A DNA stretch of 64,000 nt from CPC320 sp002684375 (GCA_965662545.1 CBFIHZ010000006.1:56741-120740); one strand, 5' to 3'. Counted from the stretch's first letter, positions 7,595 to 17,367 are shown. Notes: generated by a model not told the origin, from the letters alone. Translations and numbers: made by a program.

Positions 7595-8599
7595 ATGCAC
7601 CGCTTGACCCAAACTGGCCCAAAACCCCAAGACCAACTCAGTGCGCATCTGTCAGTTAAAATGGCCGAGGTGAACGCCCTGATCAAAACCCGTATGGCTT
7701 CAAAACACGCGCCGCGCATTCCCGAAGTCACAGCGCATCTGGTCGATTCAGGCGGCAAGCGTCTGCGGCCCATGTTGACGCTGGCCGCAGCGGAACTCTG
7801 CGGGTATGAGGGAGCGTTTGATATCCATCTCGCGGCCACCGTCGAATTCATTCATACTGCCACCCTGCTGCATGACGACGTGGTTGACGAAAGTGCCCAA
7901 CGCCGTGGCCGCCCCACCGCAAACCTGCTGTGGGATAATAAATCCTCTGTTCTGGTTGGGGATTATCTCTTTGCGCGTAGTTTTCAGTTAATGGTCGAAA
8001 CTGGATCTATTGAGGTCCTGGACATTCTGGCGGATGCGTCGGCACAGATCGCTGAGGGGGAAGTTCTGCAACTCACTGCTGCACAGAACTTGGCAACGGA
8101 CGAGACGACATATTTACAGGTAGTGCGTGGCAAGACCGCAGCATTATTCGCCGCTGCTACAAAAGTTGGTGGCGTCATTGCTCAGGCACCTCAGCCACAA
8201 GTCAACGCATTATACACCTATGGTGACGCACTCGGTATAACATTTCAAATTGTCGATGACCTGTTGGATTTTCAGGGCGACCCAACCCAGACAGGCAAAA
8301 ACATTGGCGATGATTTCCGCGAGCGCAAACTAACCTTGCCTATGATCAAAGCCATTGCCGCGGCAGATCCGACGCAGCGTGCGTTCTGGCAACGCACAAT
8401 TCGCAATGGTCAACAGGAAAAAGGTGATCTTGAACACGCCATCGCCCTAATGACGGCACATGATGCATTTGAAAGCGCCCGCCGCGACGCCCAAGGCTAT
8501 GGTCTGATCGCCAGATCCGCGCTGCACGACATACCGGACCAACCGCTGCGTGATATTCTTAGCGAGTTGGTCGATTACGTATTAAACCGCTTGAACTAA
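7595..8599 (+). CDS. ispB: All-trans polyprenyl diphosphate synthase (octa/decaprenyl type)
   Basis: Makes the long isoprenoid side chain of ubiquinone from FPP and IPP. The 334-residue product has both aspartate-rich motifs: LLHDDVVDESAQRRG (first, DDxxD) and QIVDDLLDFQGD (second), plus GGKRLRPML for IPP binding. In this lineage the product is expected to be decaprenyl, but chain length cannot be read directly. I give the ATG at 7595; GGAG is very close to it, and a TTG at 7604 has better spacing, so translation may begin three codons later. Confidence 0.9.
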   Translation: MHRLTQTGPKPQDQLSAHLSVKMAEVNALIKTRMASKHAPRIPEVTAHLVDSGGKRLRPMLTLAAAELCGYEGAFDIHLAATVEFIHTATLLHDDVVDESAQRRGRPTANLLWDNKSSVLVGDYLFARSFQLMVETGSIEVLDILADASAQIAEGEVLQLTAAQNLATDETTYLQVVRGKTAALFAAATKVGGVIAQAPQPQVNALYTYGDALGITFQIVDDLLDFQGDPTQTGKNIGDDFRERKLTLPMIKAIAAADPTQRAFWQRTIRNGQQEKGDLEHAIALMTAHDAFESARRDAQGYGLIARSALHDIPDQPLRDILSELVDYVLNRLN

Positions 8600-8643
8600 T
8601 CTTTTTTGGGCCCGTCCCTGACCGACAGTCCCCAGGCCGCCCT

Positions 8644-10344
8644 TTAACCGTCATCTTGGACCAGTTCCAATGGCGGCGCGCCCTCTTCAGACAGAACCTG
8701 ATCCAGACCAACTTCCAACTTGCGTCGAATGCGCGTAGCCTCTTTGTCTTCAGGCTTAAAGGACAGTGCGCGGTTCCATTGGAATTCCGCTTCCAAACGA
8801 CGTCCAACAGACCAATAGACATCGCCCAAATGATCATTGACAATCGGATCGACCGGCATCAATTCGGTCGCACGTTCCATGTGAGCCACCGCTTTGGTGT
8901 ATTGGCCCAAACGGAACAACACCCAGCCCAGACTATCAACGATATAACCACTCTGTGGTTGCAGTGCCACTGCGCGCTTAATCAGGCTTAGCGCTTCTTG
9001 TAGGTTCACCTTTTTTTCAACCAGTGAGTATGCAAGATAGTTCATTACCTGTGGCTGATCAGGGTTAAGCTTGAGTGCAGCGCGCAAGTCAGCCTCGGAT
9101 TCCGGCCAATGCCCCAAACGCTCATGACTGATGCCCCGCGCGTAAAGGATGAACCAAGGCGAGCGGGTCACCCCACCATACAGTGCAATAGCCCGGTCAT
9201 AGGCTTCAACGGCACTGGCGAACATCTGTTCCCGACGCAGGGTATCGCCCAATGTCGAATGCACAATGGGTAAATCTGTATGCGTTCGGGCCAATTGTTC
9301 CAGCACTTCAATCGCGGCATCAAAGTTACCACTGCGCCGCAAGGTGTCGGCCCGACCCAATTCAGCATTGTGAAACGCAGGCGCACTGATCGGTATTTTC
9401 GTATAATTCTGACTGGCCAGTTCAAATTGCTCAAGCTGTTCAAGCAGGCTGGCCGAAAACAGCACCGCATCCAGATGATCAGGGCGCAAATACTCGGCAA
9501 TGCGGGTATAAAATAGTGTATAATCTGGCTCTGCATCCGCAGAAAGAATATTGGCGATCGAATAAAAGACTTCCGCCAATCCCTCGCGCGGGGTGCGGAC
9601 AATGCTAAAGTCAAGCGTCTCATCCGCTGACAAACGCTGTCGAAGGTTGCTGATTTCGGGATCGAGTGACGCGCCAAAACTGCGATCCAACACCGCAATT
9701 GCCTGATCACCAAGGTCCAGTTGACTGAGTACTTGTATCTGGGCAATGACCCCCCTGCGGGTGAGCCGGATACCTGCGTCTACGGTTTGTTCAAAAATTT
9801 CCGCGGCGCTTTCGAAATCACCAGCATGGGCCAAAGCCAGAGCTTTATGATAGCGCGCAAAGGCCTCGACGCCCTGCTTTTCTGCCACCGAATCAAACGC
9901 CGCTAGAGCATCCGACATTTTACCCTGACCCGTGATAGCCCAAGCCACCAGCAAGCTATCAATAAGCGCCCCAATGCCTTTGCCTTGATCAATGCGTAGT
10001 AATATGTCGTCATACTGGCCCTGAGCAGCACCTGTGGCGATCTGCATCATATTAACCAGTTGGCTATCAACCTGCTGCGCATCGAGCCGCTGCGCCACTG
10101 GAGATGCCGCAGCAAACTGTCCAAGCGATATATGCGCCATGATCAAGTATTCCATCAGCGCTGGATTGTTTGGGTCCTGCCGCAGGGCGCGGGTGTAATA
10201 TTGCTCAGAAATCCTATAGTCCCGTTCCACATCTGCTTGACGGGCCGCCAGATAGGCCCCCGAAAGAGACTTTGCCGCACCCGATATCGGGACACCCAAA
10301 GTGACACACAATAGTACAATAGTTAGATAATTTAACGGTCTCAT
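8644..10344 (-). CDS. Exported tetratricopeptide-repeat protein
   Basis: 566-residue protein with an N-terminal signal sequence (about 1-24, ending SGAAKS) followed by TPR-type helices along nearly its whole length. Recognisable repeat signatures include YYTRALRQDPNNPALMEYL, AYDRAIALYGG and SEADLRAALKLNPDQPQVM. It is probably periplasmic or anchored at the membrane and serves as a scaffold. It lies convergent with the polyprenyl synthase and shares strand with ETF-QO about 200 bases away. No enzymatic motif is visible and the partner is unknown. Confidence 0.75.
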   Translation of the reverse strand: MRPLNYLTIVLLCVTLGVPISGAAKSLSGAYLAARQADVERDYRISEQYYTRALRQDPNNPALMEYLIMAHISLGQFAAASPVAQRLDAQQVDSQLVNMMQIATGAAQGQYDDILLRIDQGKGIGALIDSLLVAWAITGQGKMSDALAAFDSVAEKQGVEAFARYHKALALAHAGDFESAAEIFEQTVDAGIRLTRRGVIAQIQVLSQLDLGDQAIAVLDRSFGASLDPEISNLRQRLSADETLDFSIVRTPREGLAEVFYSIANILSADAEPDYTLFYTRIAEYLRPDHLDAVLFSASLLEQLEQFELASQNYTKIPISAPAFHNAELGRADTLRRSGNFDAAIEVLEQLARTHTDLPIVHSTLGDTLRREQMFASAVEAYDRAIALYGGVTRSPWFILYARGISHERLGHWPESEADLRAALKLNPDQPQVMNYLAYSLVEKKVNLQEALSLIKRAVALQPQSGYIVDSLGWVLFRLGQYTKAVAHMERATELMPVDPIVNDHLGDVYWSVGRRLEAEFQWNRALSFKPEDKEATRIRRKLEVGLDQVLSEEGAPPLELVQDDG

Positions 10345-10541
10345 ACGCGTGCACTCTGCCCCAATATTGACGAAAACATGAGAGTATATCTAATGCTGTT
10401 GCCTGCATGTTTCAACAAACAGTGACACAGTTCTGTCCCAACGGGGTTATCTGTGGTACAAAAACCCTAATAATAGCCTAAATCTGCCATCCATAATGGG
10501 TTTTCAGTTATTCCAATCAACGCCGCTTCCGAGTTTTCAGC

Positions 10542-12194
10542 CTACATATTTGGATAATTTGGCCCATCACCACCCTGAGGCGTCACCCAGGTGATATTCT
10601 CACTGGGGTCTTTGATGTCACACGTCTTACAGTGAACGCAATTCTGAAAATTGATAACAAAGCGCGGGTCTTTATCCGTTTCGTGTACCACCTCATAGAC
10701 CCCAGCCGGACAATACCGCTGAGCTGGTTCGGCAAATTTGGCCAAATTCACCGAGATCGGAATGCGCGCATCTGCCAGTTTAAGATGTACGGGTTGGCTT
10801 TCTTCGTGGTTGGTCATGGCAAACGACACGTTGGTCAGACGATCAAAACTTAGCTTACCGTCGGGTTTAGGATAATCGATCGGCTGGTGTTTGGCGGCCT
10901 CTTGCGTCGATTGCGCGTCCGTTTTTCCATGCTTGAGAGTGCCGAACAAACTAAAGCCAAGCAAGGTCTGAAACCACATGTCAAACCCACCAAGCGCCAG
11001 CCCGCCAAGCGGTCCAAATCGGGCATTGAGCGGGGCCACATTGCGCACTTTCTTGAGGTCTTTACCTACCGGGCCCTGCCGTAAGGCGGTGTCATAGGCC
11101 ACCAACATATCCCCCGACTGCCCGTTTTGCAGCGCTGTATAGGCGGCTTCGGCCGCCGCAATACCCGAATACATTGCATTGTGATTGCCCTTGATCCGCG
11201 GCAGATTGACCAAGCCCGCTGAACAACCCAATAAAGCCCCTCCCGGAAACGCTGACTGCGGGATTGATTGCAGTCCACCTTTAGTGACTGCTCTGGCGCC
11301 ATAGGCAATACGTTTGCCACCCTCGAGCACCTTGGCAATTTTCGGATGATGTTTGAGCCGTTGAAATTCCATATAGGGAAACAGATAGGGGTTTTTATAA
11401 TTCAAATCGACGATATAGCCCACATAAACCTGATTGTTCTCAAGATGATATATAAACGATCCACCGCTGTTCTTAAACCCGAGCGGCCAGCCCATCGTAT
11501 GGGTGACCTCGCCTTGATTGTGGTTTTCTGGTTTGACCTCCCAGATCTCTTTCATGCCGATTCCGAATTTTGGCACATCACAATTTGCAGAAAGATTGTA
11601 TTTGGCAATCACTTCCTTGGCCAGCGATCCCCGCACGCCTTCGGACAGAAATACATATTTTCCGTGTAATTCCATACCCGGTTCATAACCGTCCCCCGGA
11701 GTGCCATCTGCATTTTTGCCAAATTCACCTGCCACCACACCTTTGAGGGCGCCGTCATCGGCATAAATTAATTCAGAACACGCCATGCCAGGAAATATCT
11801 CAACACCCAGAGCCTCGGCCTGTTCGGCCAGCCAGCGACAGACATTGCCCATTGAAACAATATAATTGCCATGGTTATTCATCAGCGGCGGCATGATCAT
11901 ATTCGGCAGGCGTATTTGCCCCGCCTCACCAAGCACGTAGAAGTTGTCTTCTTTAACAGCCGTGTTAAGCGGCGCTCCGCGTTCTTTCCAATCAGGGATC
12001 AATGCGTTTAAACCACTGGGGTCCAGTACAGCGCCCGACAGAATATGCGCCCCGACCTCAGAGCCTTTTTCCAGCACCACAACTTCGATATCGGCAGAAA
12101 GCTGCTTGAGCCTAATTGCCGCAGACAGGCCCGCCGGCCCCGCCCCGACGATCACAACATCGTACGCCATTGCTTCTCGTTCAATCTCGGCCAT
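10542..12194 (-). CDS. Electron transfer flavoprotein-ubiquinone oxidoreductase
   Basis: Membrane-associated FAD and [4Fe-4S] enzyme that passes electrons from reduced ETF (from acyl-CoA and dimethylglycine-type dehydrogenases) to ubiquinone. The 550-residue product starts MAEIEREAM, with AAAAGGAG upstream; the frame continues further 5' but without support. The FAD dinucleotide motif VVIVGAGPAGLSAAIRL is at about 12-28. The C-terminal ferredoxin-like segment supplies the cluster ligands (CPAGVYEV, then NCVHCKTCDIKDPSENITW). It functionally fits the acyl-CoA dehydrogenase at 21.5 kb. ETF itself is not in the window. Confidence 0.95.
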   Translation of the reverse strand: MAEIEREAMAYDVVIVGAGPAGLSAAIRLKQLSADIEVVVLEKGSEVGAHILSGAVLDPSGLNALIPDWKERGAPLNTAVKEDNFYVLGEAGQIRLPNMIMPPLMNNHGNYIVSMGNVCRWLAEQAEALGVEIFPGMACSELIYADDGALKGVVAGEFGKNADGTPGDGYEPGMELHGKYVFLSEGVRGSLAKEVIAKYNLSANCDVPKFGIGMKEIWEVKPENHNQGEVTHTMGWPLGFKNSGGSFIYHLENNQVYVGYIVDLNYKNPYLFPYMEFQRLKHHPKIAKVLEGGKRIAYGARAVTKGGLQSIPQSAFPGGALLGCSAGLVNLPRIKGNHNAMYSGIAAAEAAYTALQNGQSGDMLVAYDTALRQGPVGKDLKKVRNVAPLNARFGPLGGLALGGFDMWFQTLLGFSLFGTLKHGKTDAQSTQEAAKHQPIDYPKPDGKLSFDRLTNVSFAMTNHEESQPVHLKLADARIPISVNLAKFAEPAQRYCPAGVYEVVHETDKDPRFVINFQNCVHCKTCDIKDPSENITWVTPQGGDGPNYPNM

Positions 12195-12457
12195 ATTCGC
12201 TCCTTTTAGCGGGGGTAACACCGCTTTCGTCCGCTGTGCATGCCTAGCGTGCCAAAACATCCGGCGTCAACCATCAGCCTATGTTAAACCAATCGTAAAT
12301 AACAGCCGTTTACTTATTCATCCTGATTGCGCCCGCATCAAGCATCGCCTACAATTCGTTTGAAAAGGTCTTGCAAAATGGCATCTTCCTAGGGACTATA
12401 GCTGGGGCAAATTACGTTCGAACGGCCCAATAAAACAAACGACCGGAACCGGATCAA

Positions 12458-12928
12458 ATGGAAAAAAAACCTATGACGCGCAGGGGCCATACGGCACTTG
12501 AAACCGAACTCAAACATTTGAAGTCAACCGAACGCCCGGCGATTATAAAAGCCATTGCCGAGGCCCGCGAACACGGTGACCTGTCTGAAAACGCCGAATA
12601 TCATTCGGCACGTGAAAAACACAGTTTCATCGAGGGCCGGGTCAAAGAGATAGAAGGCACATTGTCGCTGGCCGAGGTGATCGATCCAACAAGCCTGTCG
12701 GGTGCCATTAAATTCGGGGCCACTGTGCGATTGGTTGATGAAGACACGGATGAAGAAAAGACCTGGCAGATTGTCGGCGAGAACGAGGCGAATATTGAAC
12801 AGGGGTTGCTCAATATGAAAAGTCCGATTGCCCGCGCCTTGATCGGCAAGGAAGAAGGCGACAGTGTCGAAGTCAAAACACCCGGCGGCGACCGGTCCTA
12901 CGAAGTGCTCAGCATTCAATATATCTAA
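12458..12928 (+). CDS. greA: Transcription elongation factor GreA
   Basis: Binds the secondary channel of RNA polymerase and stimulates cleavage of backtracked RNA. The 156-residue product has the N-terminal coiled coil with the acidic tip EHGDLSENAEYHSAREK, and the C-terminal FKBP-like domain ending SYEVLSIQYI. The start MEKKPMTRRGHTALE matches the family. A membrane-protein gene follows 13 bases later in the same direction. Confidence 0.96.
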   Translation: MEKKPMTRRGHTALETELKHLKSTERPAIIKAIAEAREHGDLSENAEYHSAREKHSFIEGRVKEIEGTLSLAEVIDPTSLSGAIKFGATVRLVDEDTDEEKTWQIVGENEANIEQGLLNMKSPIARALIGKEEGDSVEVKTPGGDRSYEVLSIQYI

Positions 12929-12941
12929 CCGAAAGCGCACA

Positions 12942-13994
12942 ATGGCCGATCCCAGTGACACCTCTCCCTCGGCGATACCGACCTTCGTGACAGCGCATGC
13001 AGATATTCCGAGGCCCTCAGTGGCTATTCCCGCGATAGTTCTAAGTGCAATTTGGGGTGCAATATCGCTTGCGGTGCTGTTCTTTGGGACCACCGTCACT
13101 GACCAACTTTCCGCGCTGGATGTTTTCATCGGTCTGTTTTTGGCCCTTCTACCAATCGGGTTGATCTGGATCGGCGCGGCTCTGCTGCACTTGCTGCATA
13201 TGGTACAAGACGAAGCGCGCAGAACCGAGACCGCCTTGATGACGCTTCGACAAGCCTATGCAGCGCTGCCAAAACAGCCACGCACCGACAGCACGATCGC
13301 GCTTACAAGAAAACTAGATGAGGTCGTGCTTGCCCAACAGATGCTGGAAACCGCCTTGGCAGAGATCAAATCCCTGCAGCAGAATATGCAGCCCCCCGCA
13401 CCACAGGCAGCCGCCCCCAAGCGGCGTGATCAACCCGCACCAGCCGACCGAAAAACAGCCCCAGAGACTTCGCTGGATCAAGGCAATTTGGGCTTAGAGG
13501 CCGCCAGCCCAGAGGCCAAGGGATCCCCGGGACATAACGATTATATCCGCGCTTTGAATTTTCCTGAAAACAGCGAAGATAGCGAGGGGTTTGCCGCGCT
13601 TCAGCGCGTTCTCAAAGACCGTAATTCATCTCAGCTCGTACAATCCTCGCAGGATATACTGACACTGCTGAGCCAAGACGGTATCTATATGGACGACCTG
13701 CGTCCCGACATGGCCCGCCCTGAAGTATGGCGTCGCTTTGCCGCAGGCGAACGCGGTCGCACAATTGCCGCTTTGGGTGGTGTTCGCGACCGGGGAGCGC
13801 TGGCAAGAGCCACTTTGAGACTGAAACAAGATTCAATTTTTAGAGATTCGGCACATCATTTTCTACGCTTGTTCGATAAGAACTTCCTGACATTTGAAAA
13901 GACCGCCAGTGATGTTGAAATAGCAGCCCTGTCAAACACAAGGACGGCCCGCGCATTCATGTTGCTGGGTCGAGTGGCCGGAACGTTTGATTGA
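12942..13994 (+). CDS. Inner-membrane protein with coiled coil, function unknown
   Basis: 350-residue protein. Two hydrophobic segments at about 29-49 and 60-84 are followed by a helical region likely to form a coiled coil (about 88-150), a Pro/Ala-rich linker and a C-terminal globular region (about 190-350) that begins HNDYIRALNFPEN. I recognise no catalytic motif. The start MADPSDTSPS at 12942 is chosen because it lies just after greA; upstream codons overlap greA. It is probably co-transcribed with greA. A hairpin at 13997-14022 (GGGCCA/TGGCCC) lacks a T run. Confidence 0.6.
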   Translation: MADPSDTSPSAIPTFVTAHADIPRPSVAIPAIVLSAIWGAISLAVLFFGTTVTDQLSALDVFIGLFLALLPIGLIWIGAALLHLLHMVQDEARRTETALMTLRQAYAALPKQPRTDSTIALTRKLDEVVLAQQMLETALAEIKSLQQNMQPPAPQAAAPKRRDQPAPADRKTAPETSLDQGNLGLEAASPEAKGSPGHNDYIRALNFPENSEDSEGFAALQRVLKDRNSSQLVQSSQDILTLLSQDGIYMDDLRPDMARPEVWRRFAAGERGRTIAALGGVRDRGALARATLRLKQDSIFRDSAHHFLRLFDKNFLTFEKTASDVEIAALSNTRTARAFMLLGRVAGTFD

Positions 13995-14157
13995 CCGGGC
14001 CAACAGCCTCCCAAACTGGCCCCTTGTCTGAAATTTACAGGGACGCCGTGGCGTTTTTGTTTGAGACTGGCAAGACATATTAGCTCACCACTCTTTTCAG
14101 GCGAAACACCTTCAACTCTGCCGAGCGCATTCGAGTACCATTTTAAAATGTCCAAAA

Positions 14158-14264
14158 AGAAAAAAGGGCGACACCCGAAGGTGCCGCCAGAGCATTGAAT
14201 CAATCTGGGAGGAAAGATATTCAATAAAGGGCTCGGGAGGAGATAAGCCCTATAACTCTAAATA
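14158..14264 (-). ncRNA. Probable CcsR/cuckoo-type small RNA with anti-SD loops
   Basis: Three consecutive hairpins are readable on the minus strand. The first pairs AGGGCTT with GAGCCCT around a loop containing TCTCCTCCC (14251-14228). The second pairs ATTGAAT/ATTCAAT and ATCT/AGAT, with a TG bulge, around a loop TTCCTCCC (14225-14194). The third is a very strong terminator: GGCGGCACC-TTCG-GGTGTCGCC followed by CTTTTTTCTTTTT (14188-14154). A CATAAT box (14276-14271) could be the -10, putting the 5' end near 14264. C-rich CCUCC loops that can pair with Shine-Dalgarno sequences are the hallmark of the Rhodobacter CcsR sRNAs. The DUF1127 gene usually found with those is not seen here. Confidence 0.68.
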
Positions 14265-14409
14265 TTGCATATTATGCCGCGGCGCAGAAGTCTTTAATCT
14301 GCAATGCTGCTATGCAGCATATGCATAATTGCTTCCACCACCGTGTCACCGAACTTTGGTAAAATTAGTCGGTCAAAATGCAAACACTATAAATTTTGAT
14401 GCAAAAGTG

Positions 14410-14431
14410 CTAAGAATTTTCAGGTTCTTAG
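14410..14431. promoter_or_regulatory. Palindrome between sRNA and small ORF
   Basis: CTAAGAA-TTTTCAGG-TTCTTAG is an inverted repeat with 7-base arms. It lies 57 bases before the small ORF at 14488 and about 145 bases before the sRNA start on the other strand. It may be an operator or a weak hairpin. Confidence 0.25.
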
Positions 14432-14487
14432 TAAAAGGTGTTTGCCAGTAATTTTGAATATCTAACGCACACGGAGGCGCCACTCAC

Positions 14488-14682
14488 ATGAAAAACAGCG
14501 GGTCGACCCGTCCATCAGACCGGTCTAAAGCCAAAACAACAATAGCCACCCCACCCCGTAAAAATACCAACCTCTCCGATTCTACCCCGAATGATCCAGA
14601 TAAAGAACAGCACGCAGAGGACCTGCATGACCACTATGAAGACCTGCTCCGCATGATGGGGCGGATCAGTCCAAAAAGCTGA
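14488..14682 (+). CDS. Small hydrophilic hypothetical protein
   Basis: 64 codons starting at an ATG with GGAGG ten bases upstream. The product is very polar: a basic, Ser/Thr-rich first half (KNSGSTRPSDRSKAKTT) and an acidic second half with HAEDLHDHYEDLLRMMG. No membrane segment or known domain is visible; it is likely disordered with one C-terminal helix. It stands alone in a gene-poor stretch next to the sRNA locus. It could be a genuine small protein or a chance ORF. Confidence 0.4.
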   Translation: MKNSGSTRPSDRSKAKTTIATPPRKNTNLSDSTPNDPDKEQHAEDLHDHYEDLLRMMGRISPKS

Positions 14683-14689
14683 CGCATAC

Positions 14690-15252
14690 GTCATTTTAGT
14701 AAAATTAGACCCCACATGGAGTGATGAAGCAGCGAACACGGCTCGATAGAGCCGCAATTAAGCTGCAAAAGCAACAGCTGACCCTATCGCGCACTGCCAT
14801 CACAATTATCGCATCGAAAAGGATAAAATGGCGAAGGATCGCAGGCACCGATACTGTCTGGCTCTGTAAAGGCACCGCCAATGACACACATCCCCAGCGC
14901 CGGCAAAACTTCTTTTGATGTGTCATCCAAGCGACTACCACCTGAAGTCTTAAAATCGACAATATGGACCACTGCACTCATCCAGAGCAAGGCACGCGGA
15001 CTACAACGTGCACCAGATTAAGGTCTTGCCTGATCCCAACAGATAACGAGGATTTTCAAATCAACCATACCAGCTGATAAAATCCTGCTTTCTGGCGTCA
15101 TATCAAAAAAGGCGCGGGGAAGCGCATAATGTTACAAAAAACTCCACACCAAAAAAGAGCTGCTGAAGGGGACCAATGAAGAATCATCAGAGCAGAATAC
15201 AGTCTCAGTCAGGCTGCGCTCAGCTAAACAATAATAGGTAACAGAGTAAATC
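14690..15252. other. Stretch without recognisable gene
   Basis: About 560 bases between the small ORF and moeA. Short minus-strand frames exist (for example 14784-14990, containing HIVDFKTSGGSRLDD) but none has a good ribosome-binding site or a recognisable family. Several frames look protein-like over short distances only, which would fit decayed coding sequence. I see no tRNA, terminator or repeat here. Confidence 0.3.
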
Positions 15253-17367
15253 TCACATGCCAAAACTGCCAAACGGCAGATAGCGCACCAAATCACCAGG
15301 GCGGATATGACGTGCCGCGCTGTCCAATTCGACCAGACCCTCAGCCCAGCTCAACCCGCTGATCCGCCCCGATCCCTCAGAGCCAAAGGCCTCTACTCGG
15401 CCATCGCGTACCCGCGCCCGCAGATATTCGTGGCGTCCCGGTCTCTTTTGCTTCTCAAAGCCTGCCGGCACTTCATAGCCCTGCGGATCAATCCAACCCT
15501 GACCGGACAACGCCGCCATCGCAGGACGCGCAAACACCAGCGCACAGACCAACGCCGCCACTGGATTTCCCGGCAGACCAAACACTGGCACGCCCTGCCA
15601 CATTGCAAGCGCCAATGGCCGGCCGGGTTTCAATGCAATCCGCCACATCTGCAGGGCACCGGAAGCCCGCAAAAGTGCCGAAACATGATCCTCGTCACCC
15701 GCAGACGCCCCACCAGAGGTCAATATCACATCGGCCTGCGCCGCGCCTTGATCAAATGCGGCACGCAACGCGTCGCGATCGTCGCCAACGCGGCCCAGAT
15801 CCACTGGCTCAAACCCCCAACGCGTTGCCAATGATAACAACATCGGCCGATTGGCATCAAAAATCTGCCCGGGTCCGGGGTCTTGACCCGCCTCGAGCAA
15901 CTCATCGCCGGTGGACAGAACCGCAACCCGCAACCGTTTGCGCACCGGTACCTGTGCACAGCCCACAGCGCTTAACAGGGCCAAATCTGCCGGTGTCAGC
16001 AAGCGCCCCGCCGGCAAGGCGACAGCGCCCTTCACGATATCTTCGCCAGCCTGCCGGGTATTGGCACCACGTTTTAACGGCCCGCGAAACGCAATATGCG
16101 TGGTACTTGCAGTGACGTCTTCGTCCAGTACCACCGTATCAACCCCGTCGGGCAGCGCAGCTCCAGTCAGCATCCGCACCGCATGGCCTGCAGGCACTTT
16201 TCCCGCAAAGGGCGCACCCGCCGCGGCGCGACCAGCCACCAGTGGTAAGACCTGCGTGCCTGCGCCCGTCGCGGCGTAATCAAAGCCATAGCCATCCACT
16301 GCCGTGTTGGCCTCAGGCGGGTTTGACCGCAGCGCAGATACCGGCGTGGCCAAAATGCGTCCCTGCGCCTGTGCAGACGGACAATTCACCGTAGCCTTCA
16401 CCACCTGCATGCGATCACGCAACAGCGACAACGCAATCTCGACCGGCGTCCAGTCAACCCCCGCCGGCAACGCAAAACAGTCATTGCGCAACGGTGGGGG
16501 CTGTAACCTCAGGGCCGCCGCCTCAAGATCGGTTTCAAAACCCTGTCCGAGAATCCAGCCTTCTTCATCGGTCTCAACCGCCATCATCTGTCGTAATTTG
16601 TCGGGCACCACTTGCGACAGCGCCACTGCCAACAGGCGCACTTGATGGGCGTCGCGAATACCGCCGTCCGCTTGCGCCTGCCGCACTGCACCCGAAATCA
16701 TTGAAGGCCAAATCTCGGCCAGAACAACTGCGGCGTTGGATTTTTGAGAGTTCTCAAACGGCCACACCGCCAAATCATCGGCAAAGCGCCGCCGCAACCG
16801 TGACAGCACCGGCAGACCCATAAGAACCTGCGAGCCTACGGCGCCCGCGCCAGCCAGCTGCCAACAGCTAAAACTGCCCGTAGCAAGGGTCTCAACCCTA
16901 CGCTTTTCCGGAAACGGTGCGGCGCTATACTCTTTTTTGGTACGACCAAGACCGACAATATCACGGCCCAACGCATTGCCCCAAAACGGGCCTTTTCCCC
17001 CCAGCGACCGATTAATCTCAGCCGCAAGATCAAAGCGGTTGTTAGCAGTTTTCTCGTCCGTGATCCGAGCCTCCAGCCAATCCCACAGTGCCAGAGGATC
17101 GGCCTGACCAATCAGCGCTTGGGCAAACCCGCGAGGATATGCAAAGGGAAAATCAAATCCGATCAGCAACCGCCGGCCCGCCGCCTGCTCTTGAGCGATC
17201 AGCGCCACCAGTGCTGTCTCGGCAACTGCGCGATTGCGTAAATACAGTGGTTTCTCGGTCTCTCCTTTGCGCACCACCCCCAACCAGATCGCGTCTTTGC
17301 GCGGCTTTGGACCCGTGTCGTTGCCCCCCGACCAATCGACCACTGCGATTGTGTCAAACTGGGTCAC
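15253..17367 (-). CDS. moeA: Molybdopterin molybdenumtransferase MoeA with extra N-terminal domain
   Basis: 704 residues, far longer than the usual roughly 400. Residues from about 310 to the end are a complete MoeA, which inserts molybdate into adenylylated molybdopterin: NTAVDGYGFD, RMLTGAALPDGVDTVV, LSTGDELLEAG, FDANRPML, TSGGASAGDEDHV and FGLPGNPVAAL. Residues 1 to about 300 form a separate domain starting FDTIAVVDWSGGNDTG, with FDFPFAYPRGF further on; it resembles the DUF429/RNase H-like fold but I assign no activity. It is the last gene of an overlapping operon with mobB, mobA and fdhD. The frame is open across the junction, so this is a real fusion rather than a frameshift artefact. 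Confidence 0.88.
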   Translation of the reverse strand: MTQFDTIAVVDWSGGNDTGPKPRKDAIWLGVVRKGETEKPLYLRNRAVAETALVALIAQEQAAGRRLLIGFDFPFAYPRGFAQALIGQADPLALWDWLEARITDEKTANNRFDLAAEINRSLGGKGPFWGNALGRDIVGLGRTKKEYSAAPFPEKRRVETLATGSFSCWQLAGAGAVGSQVLMGLPVLSRLRRRFADDLAVWPFENSQKSNAAVVLAEIWPSMISGAVRQAQADGGIRDAHQVRLLAVALSQVVPDKLRQMMAVETDEEGWILGQGFETDLEAAALRLQPPPLRNDCFALPAGVDWTPVEIALSLLRDRMQVVKATVNCPSAQAQGRILATPVSALRSNPPEANTAVDGYGFDYAATGAGTQVLPLVAGRAAAGAPFAGKVPAGHAVRMLTGAALPDGVDTVVLDEDVTASTTHIAFRGPLKRGANTRQAGEDIVKGAVALPAGRLLTPADLALLSAVGCAQVPVRKRLRVAVLSTGDELLEAGQDPGPGQIFDANRPMLLSLATRWGFEPVDLGRVGDDRDALRAAFDQGAAQADVILTSGGASAGDEDHVSALLRASGALQMWRIALKPGRPLALAMWQGVPVFGLPGNPVAALVCALVFARPAMAALSGQGWIDPQGYEVPAGFEKQKRPGRHEYLRARVRDGRVEAFGSEGSGRISGLSWAEGLVELDSAARHIRPGDLVRYLPFGSFGM

